Made by a program: the position numbers and the translations under genes. The notes beneath the pieces were generated by a model that worked only from the letters and a program-made list of their open reading frames with translations, ran no database searches and was not told where the DNA came from. Positions 1 to 10,647 of a DNA stretch of 64,000 nt are shown here, one piece after another (the first letter of the stretch is position 1; every line of letters begins with the position of its first letter). Source of the stretch: an uncultured Alphaproteobacteria bacterium. Its GTDB lineage: Bacteria; Pseudomonadota; Alphaproteobacteria; HIMB59. The DNA lies in the NCBI GenBank assembly GCA_902524245.1, contig CABZCN010000001.1:372001-436000 (forward strand), written 5' to 3'.

Positions 1-2
1 TG

Positions 3-677
3 GCAGCTGGGGTAAAATTACTTGAAGAATTTAATCCTGACATTATGTATTTATCTACAACTGACTTTATTCAACACAAATATGCACCTGGAGATAAAGA
101 AGCAAATGATTTTTATCAGATGTTTGATAAGTATGTCAGTAAAATTTGTAGTAATGGGAATTCGGTTGTCATCACTGCAGATCATGGAATGAAGTCTAAA
201 GCAAATATTAATGGAGAACCTAATGCCATCTTCCTTCAAGATTATTTAGATGATCAAATGGGTAAAGATGAGGCTAAAGTAATACTTCCAATTACTGACC
301 CTTATGTAGTTCATCATGGTTCACTGGGATCGTTTGCCACTATATATGTAAAAGATAAATCAAAAATTGGTGAGACAATTAGCAAAATATCATCAATTAA
401 AGAAATTGAAGTAGTTGTTAAACAAGAAGAAGCATGTAGAGAATATAGGCTACCTTCAGATAGAATAGGTGATATCGTATGCATGTCATCTGAAGATATG
501 ACAATTGGTACCTCAAAAGCTAATCATGATCTTTCAAAATTAAAGGAACCCCTTAGATCTCATGGAGGTCATCATGAAAGAGAAGTTCCTTTTATTTCTA
601 ATAAAAAACTAAACATTGCCAAAGATCAAAGTTTAAATAACTATGATGCATTTTTTTATGCTATTAATGGGGCTTAA
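3..677 (+). CDS. phnA: Phosphonoacetate hydrolase (alkaline phosphatase superfamily), 5' truncated by window edge
   Basis: ORF stays open upstream of the listed ATG to base 3 ([30 protein letters not shown]); motifs ADHGM and [15 protein letters not shown] typical of PhnA; followed by phosphonoacetaldehyde dehydrogenase. Confidence 0.88.
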   Translation, partial: AAGVKLLEEFNPDIMYLSTTDFIQHKYAPGDKEANDFYQMFDKYVSKICSNGNSVVITADHGMKSKANINGEPNAIFLQDYLDDQMGKDEAKVILPITDPYVVHHGSLGSFATIYVKDKSKIGETISKISSIKEIEVVVKQEEACREYRLPSDRIGDIVCMSSEDMTIGTSKANHDLSKLKEPLRSHGGHHEREVPFISNKKLNIAKDQSLNNYDAFFYAINGA

Positions 678-679
678 TC

Positions 680-2119
680 ATGACTGATAAAATTATTAAT
701 GAGGGTATGAGGATTGGTGGAAAAACTGTTCACACCGATAACAAGATTGATGTTATCTATCCCTTCACAGGTAAAGTTATAGGCACAGTACCAGCTGGCA
801 CAGCAGAACATGCTCAAAAAGCCTTTGATATTGCTGCAAATTATAAACCTAATTTATCTAGATATGATCGTCAAAAAATACTTCAAAAGACTGCTGAAAC
901 ACTTGTTGAGAGAAAAGAACAAATCTCTGATCTAATTTCACTTGAGTCTGGGCTATCGAAACAAGATACGCTTTATGAAGTTGGTAGAGCCTTTGATGTA
1001 TTTTCTCTTACTGCTCAGCTTTGTATCCAGGATGACGGAGAAATTTACTCTTGTGATTTAACACCTCATGGAAAACAAAGAAAAATATTTACAATTAGAG
1101 AACCGCTTAACACTATATCTGCAATCACTCCATTTAATCATCCTTTAAATATGGTTGCTCACAAAATAGCTCCATCAATAGCAACTAACAACTGTACTGT
1201 TTGTAAACAAACAGAATTGACCCCTTTAACAGCTATGCTACTAGCAGATATTTTATATGAATGTGGCCTTCCTCCAGAAATGTTTTCAATTTTAACAGGA
1301 TGGCCTGAAGACATTGGGAATGAAGTAATTAAAAATAAAAATATAGATTTAATTACTTTTACAGGAAGCGTTGGTGTTGGAAAACTGATAGCTGAAAATG
1401 CAGGTTACAAAAGAACTGTTTTAGAGTTAGGTGGAAACGACCCTTTAATAGTTTTGAGTGACTTAGATGATGATGATTTAAATAAAGCAGCTGATCTAGC
1501 AATCATGGGAGCAACAAAAAACTCTGGTCAAAGATGCACTGCTGTAAAAAGAATATTAGTTCAAGAATCAGTTGCTGATAAATTTGTCGAGCTTGCTTTG
1601 GAAAAAGCAAAAGCAATAAAATTTGGTGATCCCATGGATATTAATAATCAGTTGGGCACAGTAATTAATAAAGAGGCAGCAAGTATGTTTAATGACAGAG
1701 TAAATAAAGCTGAACAGGATGGTGCAAAAATTCTTTATAACCCTGGGGTCCAAGAAGCTCTTGTGCCACCAATTTTTATAGACAACGTTAATTATAAATC
1801 AGAACTTGTTGTTGAAGAAACCTTTGGTCCAATTGTGCCCGTCATTAGAGTTCCCAATGATGATGAAAAAGTAATGGAAATTTCAAATTCAACGGCCTTT
1901 GGTTTGTCATCAGGTGTTTGTAGTAACGATTTTAGAAGAATTAAAAAATACATAAGCGGTCTTAATGTGGGCACAGTTAATATTTGGGAAGTGCCCGGTT
2001 ACAGAATTGAGATGTCACCTTTTGGCGGAATAAAAGACTCAGGATTAGGCTATAAAGAGGGTGTAATAGAGGCTATGAAAAGTTACACAAATGTAAAAAC
2101 CTTCTCATTACCTTGGTAA
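680..2119 (+). CDS. phnY: Phosphonoacetaldehyde dehydrogenase (aldehyde dehydrogenase family)
   Basis: ALDH motifs ([29 protein letters not shown]); 2 bp downstream of phnA. Confidence 0.85.
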   Translation: MTDKIINEGMRIGGKTVHTDNKIDVIYPFTGKVIGTVPAGTAEHAQKAFDIAANYKPNLSRYDRQKILQKTAETLVERKEQISDLISLESGLSKQDTLYEVGRAFDVFSLTAQLCIQDDGEIYSCDLTPHGKQRKIFTIREPLNTISAITPFNHPLNMVAHKIAPSIATNNCTVCKQTELTPLTAMLLADILYECGLPPEMFSILTGWPEDIGNEVIKNKNIDLITFTGSVGVGKLIAENAGYKRTVLELGGNDPLIVLSDLDDDDLNKAADLAIMGATKNSGQRCTAVKRILVQESVADKFVELALEKAKAIKFGDPMDINNQLGTVINKEAASMFNDRVNKAEQDGAKILYNPGVQEALVPPIFIDNVNYKSELVVEETFGPIVPVIRVPNDDEKVMEISNSTAFGLSSGVCSNDFRRIKKYISGLNVGTVNIWEVPGYRIEMSPFGGIKDSGLGYKEGVIEAMKSYTNVKTFSLPW

Positions 2120-2191
2120 TTAATAGCTTTTAGGAATTATTCACAGATTTTTTCTCACACTTACTGATTATTTCTACTTTGCTTTAAAAAT

Positions 2192-2209
2192 TTAACATAT
2201 TCTTAACAT
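2192..2209 (+). promoter_or_regulatory. Candidate Pho box TTAACAT-ATTC-TTAACAT upstream of ABC binding-protein gene
   Basis: Perfect 7-4-7 direct repeat (11-bp period); nearly the same sequence as the repeat upstream of pstS in this window; AT-rich -10-like sequence about 10 bp downstream. Confidence 0.7.
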
Positions 2210-2251
2210 TAAGGATTTAATAATTAATTATTATTATTTTTAGGAGGGACT

Positions 2252-3487
2252 ATGAAAAAAGTAATCTTAGGATTTTTTGCATCAGTTTTCGCATACAACG
2301 CTAATGCGGTAGAAATTGAATTTGCATATCCTTATTCAGGTTTGTTCGATGTGACATACCAGGCAATTATGCCAGAGTTTGAAAAAGCTCATCCTGACAT
2401 TAAAGTTAAGTTCAGAGCAACTTATGAAAACTATGAAGATGCTACTGCTACTATACTAAGAGAGTCAACATCAGGAAACTTACCTGATATCACCATGCAA
2501 GGTCTTAATAGACAAGCACCTTTAGTAGACAAAGGTATCGCTTTATCTTTAGAGCCTTTCATTGCTAATGAGCCAGATTTTGCAAAAGACGGTTATCATG
2601 AAGCTATGTTGAGCTTATCTACCTTTGGAGGAGAGGTTTATGGCTTGCCATTTTCAGTATCAACTCCAGTTGGTTACTACAACATGGATCTTTTAGCAAG
2701 TGCTGGTGTTAGCAGCATTCCATCAAATTGGGATGAGGTCATTGACGCTTGTAATAAATTAGAAGCTGCAGGACACGGTACACTTTACTTTGGATGGAAT
2801 ATTACAGGTAACTGGTTCCATCAAGCTCTAATGCATAGCCAAAATGTTCCAATGGTTAAAGATGGAGCTGTTAATATGGGAGGAGATGCTGGTCTAAAAA
2901 CTTTAGAACAAATGAAAGATATCATGGGTGGCTGTAATATGCCTAACTATTCTATTGCTGACGGACAAGCTGCGTTTAATGCAGGTACTATTGGTATGAT
3001 GTTTTGGAGTACTAGTAGTTTAGGCTCTGTTGAAGCTGCAAAAGCTGACTTTGAACTAAAGACTGCGCCTTTCCCAGGAATACCTGGTGTTAATGGTGGA
3101 ACTCCAGCTAGACTACCTGCCGGTGGTAACGCAGCGATGTTAGTTACTACATCAGATGATCCTGAAAGAGTACAAGCGGCATGGACATTTTTAAAGTTTA
3201 TCACATCAGGTGTAGGAGCAGCTGCTGTTGCAGAAACAACAGGTTACGTTCCTCCTAACAAAGCTGCAAATGACCTGTTAGGTGATTTTTATGATGCAAA
3301 CCCCAACAAGTTAACTGCTGTTAATCAGCTGCCTTTGTTAGCTGATTGGTTCGCATATCCTGGAGAAAACGGTCTTGCTGTGACTCAGGTAATCTATGAC
3401 TATACTGAGACCATTGCTACAGGTGACGCCGACGACATGGCCGATCTTCAGGAAGAAATGATGGAGGAAATTGAAGACTTAATGTAG
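2252..3487 (+). CDS. ABC transporter extracellular substrate-binding protein, UgpB-like (family 1)
   Basis: Signal peptide MKKVILGFFASVFAYNANA; SBP family 1 fold features (GLPFSVSTPVGYYNMDLL, AAWTFLKFITS); SD aggaggg before ATG. Confidence 0.85.
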   Translation: MKKVILGFFASVFAYNANAVEIEFAYPYSGLFDVTYQAIMPEFEKAHPDIKVKFRATYENYEDATATILRESTSGNLPDITMQGLNRQAPLVDKGIALSLEPFIANEPDFAKDGYHEAMLSLSTFGGEVYGLPFSVSTPVGYYNMDLLASAGVSSIPSNWDEVIDACNKLEAAGHGTLYFGWNITGNWFHQALMHSQNVPMVKDGAVNMGGDAGLKTLEQMKDIMGGCNMPNYSIADGQAAFNAGTIGMMFWSTSSLGSVEAAKADFELKTAPFPGIPGVNGGTPARLPAGGNAAMLVTTSDDPERVQAAWTFLKFITSGVGAAAVAETTGYVPPNKAANDLLGDFYDANPNKLTAVNQLPLLADWFAYPGENGLAVTQVIYDYTETIATGDADDMADLQEEMMEEIEDLM

Positions 3488-3519
3488 GTCTTTTCAATTC
3501 CGTTTATCATTAGATTTTT

Positions 3520-3555
3520 AAACAGCAGCTAGTATACTGGCTGCTGTTTTTTTTT
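3520..3555 (+). terminator. Rho-independent terminator after the binding-protein gene
   Basis: AAACAGCAGC...GCTGCTGTTT stem followed by a 9-T run. Confidence 0.85.
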
Positions 3556-4638
3556 ATGAGCATCAAAACTACAACTATTGGAGCTTATCCAAAACCTAAT
3601 TACACACCTATAAGAGATTGGTTTCTCCAAGATAAATCTGACGAAGAAAAAAAACAATCCAAGGGATTGTTATCAAATTGGGATCCCAAAAGTGAAGACC
3701 ATAAAGTATATGAAGAGAAAGATGAGGAAAAAGAAAAACTATTCTTAAAAGCTATTGAAGAAGTAATTCTTGATCAGACAAGTAGCGGAATAGATATCCC
3801 CACAGATGGTGAAGTAAGGCGAGAAAACTATATTTTTTATCAATTGAGATTTTTTAATGGGGTAAGCTTTGAACACTTAACGACTAAATCAGTCAGGAAA
3901 GGAGCTTTTGAAGCAACACTCCCAACAATTACAAGTAAAGTTTCAAATAAATCATTACGATTAGTAGATGATTGGAAATCTGCACAGCAGTTTACTAATA
4001 ACCCAGTGAAAATAACTATACCTGGTCCTATGACAATAACTGACTCCATTGCTGATGACTATTATAATGATCCCAAAAAAATGGGTTATGATCTAGCTTT
4101 ATGTATTAGTAATGAAGTTAAGGCTCTATCCGAAGCTGGTTGTCAATACATTCAAATTGATGAACCAGTGTTCGCCAGAAAACCAGAAGAAACACACGAT
4201 TATGGTATGGAAAACTTAGAAAGAGCAATGCATGGAATACTAAAAGAAACTCAAAAAGCTTGTCATATTTGCTGCGGTTATCCTAACTCGCTTGACTCAG
4301 AACACTACAAAAAAGCAGACCTAGATGCATATGATAAAATTGCTGACTTAGTTGAAGACTCTAGTATAGACGAAGTTTCTTTGGAAGACTCTCACCGACC
4401 TTTAGATTTAAATTTATTAGAAAAATTTAAAAAAACCAAAGTTATTATGGGTTTGATTGATGTAGCTAAAAGTCGTATGGAAAGTGTCGAGGAAATTCAA
4501 AAAAGGATCAGAGAAGTTCTTGAGCATATTGATGAGGAAAGATTAATTGCTGCTCCTGATTGTGGTCTAGGGTTTTTTGATAGAAATCAAGCAAAACAAA
4601 AAATGCAAATTCTCTCAAAAGCTGTTAAAAATCTCTAA
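3556..4638 (+). CDS. Stand-alone MetE C-terminal-like (cobalamin-independent methionine synthase family) methyltransferase
   Basis: TTTIGAYPKP N-terminus; putative zinc ligands retained (CHICC, VSLEDSHRP, APDCGLGFF). Confidence 0.8.
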   Translation: MSIKTTTIGAYPKPNYTPIRDWFLQDKSDEEKKQSKGLLSNWDPKSEDHKVYEEKDEEKEKLFLKAIEEVILDQTSSGIDIPTDGEVRRENYIFYQLRFFNGVSFEHLTTKSVRKGAFEATLPTITSKVSNKSLRLVDDWKSAQQFTNNPVKITIPGPMTITDSIADDYYNDPKKMGYDLALCISNEVKALSEAGCQYIQIDEPVFARKPEETHDYGMENLERAMHGILKETQKACHICCGYPNSLDSEHYKKADLDAYDKIADLVEDSSIDEVSLEDSHRPLDLNLLEKFKKTKVIMGLIDVAKSRMESVEEIQKRIREVLEHIDEERLIAAPDCGLGFFDRNQAKQKMQILSKAVKNL

Positions 4639-4643
4639 ATCTT

Positions 4644-5756
4644 ATGTGGGAATATTATAATCCAGTAAATGTTATTTTTGGTTCGGAAAAATTTAATGAA
4701 ATTGAACATATGATAAGTAATCGAAAGTACATTCTTGTTACCCATCCTGATTATAACTTTGATACGTATAGAGAGTTTTTTAACAATTTATCAAATAAGC
4801 CTCTAGAAATCTTTGATGATGTTCAACCAAATCCAGACTATCAAGATTTAATTTCTGCAGGGGAAAAATTTTCAAAAATAGAAAGTCGAATTGATACAGT
4901 TGTTGCTCTTGGGGGCGGCTCTGTCATGGATACGGCCAAATTACTTGCGGCTTTTAAAGGTGAAAATAAATATTTAAATGATTTTGTAAGAAATAAAAAA
5001 TCAGCTTACGTTCAAGATCCAAAAAAAATTATAGCTATACCTACTACTTCGGGCACATCAAGTGAACTTACTTGTTGGGCTACAGTCTGGGATAAAGAAT
5101 ATAAAAGTAAATTTTCATTAGCAGATAAATCTTTATATCCTGAAATATCAGTTATTGACCCTAAGTTAATGATCAACAAGCCAAAAAATCTGACTATTTC
5201 TACTGGTCTTGATGCATTGTCCCACTCCTTAGAAAGCATTTGGAATGTAAACTCAAATCCGATTTCAACATTTCATGGAATTGCAGGTGCTCAAACCGTG
5301 ATCGATACTCTTCCAAAACTTGTAAATGATTTAAAAAACATAGAGTTGAGAACTTTAATGGCTAAAGCTTGTGTTCATGCAGGTCTAGCTTTTTCAAATA
5401 CTAAAACTGCAATAGCACATAATATTTCATACCCGATAACAATAAATTTTAATGTTCCACATGGAATAGCTTGTTCTTTTACCTTGCCGACAATAATGAG
5501 GAGTCTGATTGGCCAAGATGAAAAAACAGAAAAATCCCTAGAAAAAATTTATAATGTCGATCTCATTGAGAGTTCAAAAAGACTATCTGAGACATTGAGA
5601 ATTCTTGAAGCACCATTAAATTTAAATGAAATTGGAATACCAAAAATTGAATGGGATAAATATGTTGAGGATGCTTTTCAAGGTGAAAGGGGAAAAAATT
5701 TTATTGGAAATAAAATCTCATTTGATAAAGCGTGTTCTGAGATGAATTTCTTCTAA
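4644..5756 (+). CDS. Iron-containing alcohol dehydrogenase, phosphonoacetaldehyde reductase/PhpC-like
   Basis: VALGGGSVMDTAK, TTSGTSSE, GLDALSHSLES, AIAHNISYP...VPHGIACSF Fe-ADH motifs; phosphonate gene context. Confidence 0.75.
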   Translation: MWEYYNPVNVIFGSEKFNEIEHMISNRKYILVTHPDYNFDTYREFFNNLSNKPLEIFDDVQPNPDYQDLISAGEKFSKIESRIDTVVALGGGSVMDTAKLLAAFKGENKYLNDFVRNKKSAYVQDPKKIIAIPTTSGTSSELTCWATVWDKEYKSKFSLADKSLYPEISVIDPKLMINKPKNLTISTGLDALSHSLESIWNVNSNPISTFHGIAGAQTVIDTLPKLVNDLKNIELRTLMAKACVHAGLAFSNTKTAIAHNISYPITINFNVPHGIACSFTLPTIMRSLIGQDEKTEKSLEKIYNVDLIESSKRLSETLRILEAPLNLNEIGIPKIEWDKYVEDAFQGERGKNFIGNKISFDKACSEMNFF

Positions 5757-6079
5757 AGTTTACTGTTAATCCAACTTCTTAAGTCCGCTTCTGAGCCTAA
5801 GCCAATCTTTGCATCAGCCATTGATCCATCTTTAAAGAGTATCATTGTGGGTATACTCCTAATACTAAAGTTTGCTGGTGCTTGAGGATTTTCATCTATA
5901 TTAATTTTTTTTATAGATATCTTATCGCCCATTTCAGAGGCTAAATTATCCAAAATAGGAGCAATAGCCTTACATGGACCACACCACTCAGCCCAAAAAT
6001 CTACCAAAACAGGCTTATCTTTTGATCCTTCAAGAACTTTTTGATTAAATTCATCGTCACTTATTTGTTCAACTGTCAT
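5753..6079 (-). CDS. trxA: Thioredoxin
   Basis: VDFWAEWCGPCKAIAPILD active site. Confidence 0.95.
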   Translation of the reverse strand: MTVEQISDDEFNQKVLEGSKDKPVLVDFWAEWCGPCKAIAPILDNLASEMGDKISIKKINIDENPQAPANFSIRSIPTMILFKDGSMADAKIGLGSEADLRSWINSKL

Positions 6080-6098
6080 ATATTTAATATGGTTATTA

Positions 6099-6740
6099 TT
6101 ATTTGTATTTCAAATACTCATCTTTAGTCCCAACATGAGCATTGATTTTAGTAGTCTCATATCCATAGATTTTTTCATTTAACGAACAATCTTTCCAAAA
6201 GTCTTGAATGTTAAAAATTTCAGGGTAAGGATGCAAAGAGTTTTTTCTAATAATATGACAACCTTGAAATGAAGTATTGCATAGTTTTGATGGAAAGTTA
6301 ATAAGCCCTTCATTATTTACTTCAAGATCAAAATTATTATTTTTAGAATTTATAAGAAGGACGCTATCAAAGCTTTTATTTTCATCAAAAAATTTGATTG
6401 ACTTTTCTAATTCATTTTCAAAGGACTGGTCCCATAAATTATCTGTATTTAGAACTACTGTATCGTTTGTTTGTATGTTTTTTATACCACCTCCTGTTCC
6501 TAAGATAGTTTCTTCATAAGAAATTGTAATATCAGGGTAATTTTCAGAGATAAATCTTTCTAATATATTATGTTTATAGTGGGTATTGATATAAATTTTA
6601 TCAAATGACATGTTTTTAATGAGATCGATTGCATAGCTAATAAGTGTTTTATTTTTTATTTTTAATAAGGGTTTAGGGATATCTTTGGTTAAGTTATCCA
6701 TTCGCATTCCATAACCTGCAGCTAATATTAGAGCGTCCAT
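6099..6740 (-). CDS. Nucleotidyltransferase, MurU-like (N-acetylmuramate-1-P uridylyltransferase family)
   Basis: MDALILAAGYGMRMDNLTKDIPKPLLKI; next to a phosphotransferase. Confidence 0.8.
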   Translation of the reverse strand: MDALILAAGYGMRMDNLTKDIPKPLLKIKNKTLISYAIDLIKNMSFDKIYINTHYKHNILERFISENYPDITISYEETILGTGGGIKNIQTNDTVVLNTDNLWDQSFENELEKSIKFFDENKSFDSVLLINSKNNNFDLEVNNEGLINFPSKLCNTSFQGCHIIRKNSLHPYPEIFNIQDFWKDCSLNEKIYGYETTKINAHVGTKDEYLKYK

Positions 6741-7709
6741 TTAACTTGTTTTGTTATATATCTCCATAAATATTTCTCTTAAATCCCAAAGTCTTAAATA
6801 TTCGACATGTTTAAATATTTGAGCCCATGTATTTTTTCTAAAGACTTTAAGATATTTTGGTTTTCCAGCATTATATAATTGCACCCAATTACCAAGAATT
6901 CTCAGATTACGTAAAAGACTAATCATATGAATGTCTGACCTAAGCTGCTTGAGATTAAGTTTCATTCTTCTTGCATAAAGCTTCAATAATTTATCTTCGA
7001 CTTTGGTAGAATAAGATCTCCTAGCATCAAAAATCAATGAAGAAATATCTAATAATGGATGGTTGTAGTGAGTATCTTGATGATCAATAACATAAACTTT
7101 TTGATTGTAATAAATTAAATTATCTAAAAAAAAATCACCGTGAGTTAAAGTTGGCTTAAATTTTCTATATTTTTCAGTACTTTTTTTCAAAGATACTTTC
7201 ACAAGTTTATTGAGATAAAAACCAATTTGGATCTTATGATCATAGTGGTCAATAAAAGTCTCAATACCGTTCAATGCATCCTTGAGTAAATTATTTTGTG
7301 ATTTTACTTGAACGCCTGAAAACTTTTTCTTGGGTTTTTGAAGATTTGTAAGAGCTCTCACAGCCAATGGAAGTATTTTTTTAATTTGTGGTTTTTGGAA
7401 ATATTTTGATGCATTTGTAATAGGGAAATAATCCATGATTACAAACTTATATAAATTACTTTGGTCAATTATTTTTGGTGTATTAACATTTTGAGAAATT
7501 AAAATATCAGTTGCTTTAATATATTTTTTATAATCGCTAGGTTTGTTTAAAAAAGAAAGGACAAGCAATGATTGATTTGCTGTTTTACATAATTTGAAAA
7601 TTTTTTCTGATGCATCAGACTTGAAATTTAAAAAGCCCCCTATTTTAAAATTTTTGTTTTGAAGGTGGTTTTTTATTTTGATTAGATTTATTTTATTTTG
7701 TGAAGCCAT
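6741..7709 (-). CDS. Aminoglycoside phosphotransferase family kinase (AmgK-like)
   Basis: THGDFFLDNLIY and VIDHQDTHYNHPLLDISSL APH motifs; MurU/TsaE context. Confidence 0.75.
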   Translation of the reverse strand: MASQNKINLIKIKNHLQNKNFKIGGFLNFKSDASEKIFKLCKTANQSLLVLSFLNKPSDYKKYIKATDILISQNVNTPKIIDQSNLYKFVIMDYFPITNASKYFQKPQIKKILPLAVRALTNLQKPKKKFSGVQVKSQNNLLKDALNGIETFIDHYDHKIQIGFYLNKLVKVSLKKSTEKYRKFKPTLTHGDFFLDNLIYYNQKVYVIDHQDTHYNHPLLDISSLIFDARRSYSTKVEDKLLKLYARRMKLNLKQLRSDIHMISLLRNLRILGNWVQLYNAGKPKYLKVFRKNTWAQIFKHVEYLRLWDLREIFMEIYNKTS

Positions 7710-8137
7710 TTTTTATTACTTGATTTTATCTCTATATTTCTTTTCTCACCAGTAACCAAAATATTAATAGATAAAGCCATATGATTATATCTTTTAATAA
7801 GATTTTCTAATGGCCACTCAATAAGAACACAATTATCATTAAAATACTCATCCAAATCTAGTTTGTTATTTTGAACTTGATAAAAATCAAAGTGAATAAT
7901 ATTAAACTTATTAAAATTGTAAATATGTTCTCTTTGATACGTGGGGCTCCCTTGGAAGGAAAAAGTTTTTTTTTCTGACTTGCTAATTTCACTTAAGATA
8001 TATCTAATTAAAGTTGTCTTACCAGAACCGGCCTCTCCCTCAAAAAAAATAATCTGGTTTTTAGATAGAGACCTAGATATATTTCTAGCTAAAGGTTTTA
8101 ACTCAATTTCATTTGAGACTGCAAATCTCAAACTCAA
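7688..8137 (-). CDS. tsaE: tRNA threonylcarbamoyladenosine biosynthesis protein TsaE
   Basis: FFEGEAGSGKTTLIRYIL Walker A; size and context. Confidence 0.82.
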   Translation of the reverse strand: MSLRFAVSNEIELKPLARNISRSLSKNQIIFFEGEAGSGKTTLIRYILSEISKSEKKTFSFQGSPTYQREHIYNFNKFNIIHFDFYQVQNNKLDLDEYFNDNCVLIEWPLENLIKRYNHMALSINILVTGEKRNIEIKSSNKKWLHKIK

Positions 8138-9310
8138 TTAAGCTAGCGATTTGAAATCGGACACTAAATCTAGAGCTTCCCATGAAAAAGCTCCTGAAGA
8201 GCTGTCATGTGTTCTACCAAAATGACCGTAAGCTGCTGTTTGTTCGTAAATTGGCTTATTTAACTGTAATTTCTCTCTGATTCCTCTTGGAGAAAGATTC
8301 ATAATGTCAGGTATCGCAGACTCAATTTTTGCTTCATCTATTTTATTAGTGCCTTGAGTATTCACATATATTGACAATGGTTTGGCTACACCGATTGCAT
8401 AAGACAACTGGATAGTGCACTGATCACATAAACCGGCAGCAACAATATTTTTTGCTAAGTATCGTGAAGCATAAGCAGCAGAGCGATCGACTTTTGTAGG
8501 ATCTTTTCCAGAGAAAGCCCCTCCACCGTGAGGTGCTGCACCACCATAGGTGTCGACAATAATTTTTCTTCCTGTTAATCCTGTATCACCATCTGGACCT
8601 CCAATTACAAAATTACCTGTTGGGTTTACGTAGTATTCTTTATCATCTAAATTTTTTAATAACTCTTCAGGGATAGATTCTTTTAATGCTGGATTTACTA
8701 TTTCTTTAACATCAGCAGGAGACAATCCGTCAGCATGTTGTGTTGATATCACAACAGATGTAACTGCACTTGGTTTACCATCAACGTATTTAAGAGTTAC
8801 TTGGCTTTTTGAGTCAGGCTCTAATCCTTTTAAGCTACCGTCTTTTCTTCCCTTAGCCATTATCTCTAAGATTTTATGAGAATAAAAAATTGGTGCTGGC
8901 ATCAGTTCAGGTGTTTCCGTACAAGCGTATCCAAACATAATTCCTTGGTCACCTGCCCCCTCGTCTTTGTCAGATGATGAGTCTACACCCATTGCAATAT
9001 CTGCAGATTGTCCGTGAAGTAAATATTGGATATCTGCGGTTTGCCAATGAAAACCATCTTGCTCATAGCCGATGTCTTTTATGCACTCCCTTACTTTTGA
9101 AATAATTTCATCTTTGTCTTCTTGGACTGGTCCTCTTACTTCACCAGATAAAACAACTTTGTTGGTTGTTGTTAATGTTTCACAAGCGACTCTAGCAAAT
9201 GGGTCTTTGGAGATAAAATGATCGACAACTGCATCAGAAATTCTATCAGAAACTTTATCTGGATGTCCCTCAGACACTGACTCAGATGTAAAAATATAAT
9301 TTTTTCTCAT
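8138..9310 (-). CDS. metK: S-adenosylmethionine synthetase (true start probably [19 protein letters not shown])
   Basis: [48 protein letters not shown]. Confidence 0.97.
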   Translation of the reverse strand: MRKNYIFTSESVSEGHPDKVSDRISDAVVDHFISKDPFARVACETLTTTNKVVLSGEVRGPVQEDKDEIISKVRECIKDIGYEQDGFHWQTADIQYLLHGQSADIAMGVDSSSDKDEGAGDQGIMFGYACTETPELMPAPIFYSHKILEIMAKGRKDGSLKGLEPDSKSQVTLKYVDGKPSAVTSVVISTQHADGLSPADVKEIVNPALKESIPEELLKNLDDKEYYVNPTGNFVIGGPDGDTGLTGRKIIVDTYGGAAPHGGGAFSGKDPTKVDRSAAYASRYLAKNIVAAGLCDQCTIQLSYAIGVAKPLSIYVNTQGTNKIDEAKIESAIPDIMNLSPRGIREKLQLNKPIYEQTAAYGHFGRTHDSSSGAFSWEALDLVSDFKSLA

Positions 9311-9311
9311 T

Positions 9312-10592
9312 TTAGTACCTATATGTATCTTTCTTAAATGGACCTTGTTGCTCAACTCCTAAATAATCGCTTTGTTCCTTGGACATTTCAGTCAGTTTAG
9401 CACCAACTTTTTGTAAATGAAACATTGCAACCATTTCATCTAATTTTTTAGGAAGGACATAGACTTTATTTTCATAGTTTTTGTAATTCTCCCAAATTTC
9501 GATTTGAGCTAAAACCTGATTTGAGAATGATGCACTCATCACAAAACTAGGATGGCCAGTGGCATTACCTAGGTTCACTAACCTTCCCTTTGAAAGAATT
9601 ATTAGCTTCTTACCATCCGGAAATGTTACTTGGTCAACTTGAGGTTTTATCTCTTCCCATTTATAGTTTTGCAAATCATCTATTTGAATTTCATTATCAA
9701 AGTGTCCAATATTACAGACAATTGCTCGGTCTTTCATTTCTCTCATATGGTCTTGGGTAATGATATCTTTGTTGCCTGTTGCAGTTACAAATATGTCAGC
9801 ATACTTACATGCATCATCCATAGTGACAACCTCATAGCCTTCCATTGCTGCTTGAAGTGCACAAATAGGATCAACTTCTGTTACTTGAACTCTAGCCCCG
9901 GCCCCTCTTAATGAAGCTGCGCTACCTTTTCCAACATCTCCAAACCCAGCAACAACAGCAACTTTACCAGCCATCATTACGTCAGTTCCTCTTCGAATAC
10001 CGTCTACTAAACTCTCCTTACAACCGTATAAATTATCAAATTTACTTTTTGTTACCGAGTCATTCACATTTATAGCAGGAACTTGAAGAGTTCCTTTGGA
10101 TGCCATTTGCTCTAAACGAAGAACGCCTGTGGTAGTTTCTTCAGATAGTCCTCTTACATTTTTTAATAGCTCAGGGTACTTCTCGTGCATTCGAAGTGTT
10201 AAGTCTCCGCCATCGTCTAGGATCATATTAGGCTTCCACCCATCTGCCTCAATTGTTTGATCAATACACCACCAAAATTCCTCTTCATTCATACCCTTCC
10301 AGGCAAAAACAGGTGTACCACTTTGGGCAATCGCAGCAGCTGCATGGTCTTGAGTAGAGTAAATGTTGCAAGAACTCCATCGACATTTGGCGCCAAGTGC
10401 TACAAGCGTTTCAATTAAGACAGCAGTTTGGATGGTCATGTGAAGGCAACCCATAATATTAGCTCCAGCCAACGGTTTTGACTCTCCATATTGTTCACGA
10501 ATAGCCATTAATCCTGGCATTTCAGTTTCTGCTATTTCAATTTCTTGTCTCCCGAATTCATGTTGGGAAATATCTTTTACTTTGTAATCCAC
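9312..10592 (-). CDS. ahcY: S-adenosylhomocysteine hydrolase
   Basis: [31 protein letters not shown], terminal DTYRY. Confidence 0.97.
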   Translation of the reverse strand: MDYKVKDISQHEFGRQEIEIAETEMPGLMAIREQYGESKPLAGANIMGCLHMTIQTAVLIETLVALGAKCRWSSCNIYSTQDHAAAAIAQSGTPVFAWKGMNEEEFWWCIDQTIEADGWKPNMILDDGGDLTLRMHEKYPELLKNVRGLSEETTTGVLRLEQMASKGTLQVPAINVNDSVTKSKFDNLYGCKESLVDGIRRGTDVMMAGKVAVVAGFGDVGKGSAASLRGAGARVQVTEVDPICALQAAMEGYEVVTMDDACKYADIFVTATGNKDIITQDHMREMKDRAIVCNIGHFDNEIQIDDLQNYKWEEIKPQVDQVTFPDGKKLIILSKGRLVNLGNATGHPSFVMSASFSNQVLAQIEIWENYKNYENKVYVLPKKLDEMVAMFHLQKVGAKLTEMSKEQSDYLGVEQQGPFKKDTYRY

Positions 10593-10647
10593 TTAACCCT
10601 CCTTTTAGATAGACTATTTAAAATAAAATATGATTTATTCTTCATTA

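Noticed and set aside
2137-2145. DnaA-box match TTATTCACA
   Set aside because: Single 9-mer in an AT-rich genome without a cluster or origin genes nearby; expected by chance.
10593-10647. SAM/SAH riboswitch in the adoK-ahcY spacer
   Set aside because: Only 55 bp, AT-rich, no recognisable conserved core or stem.
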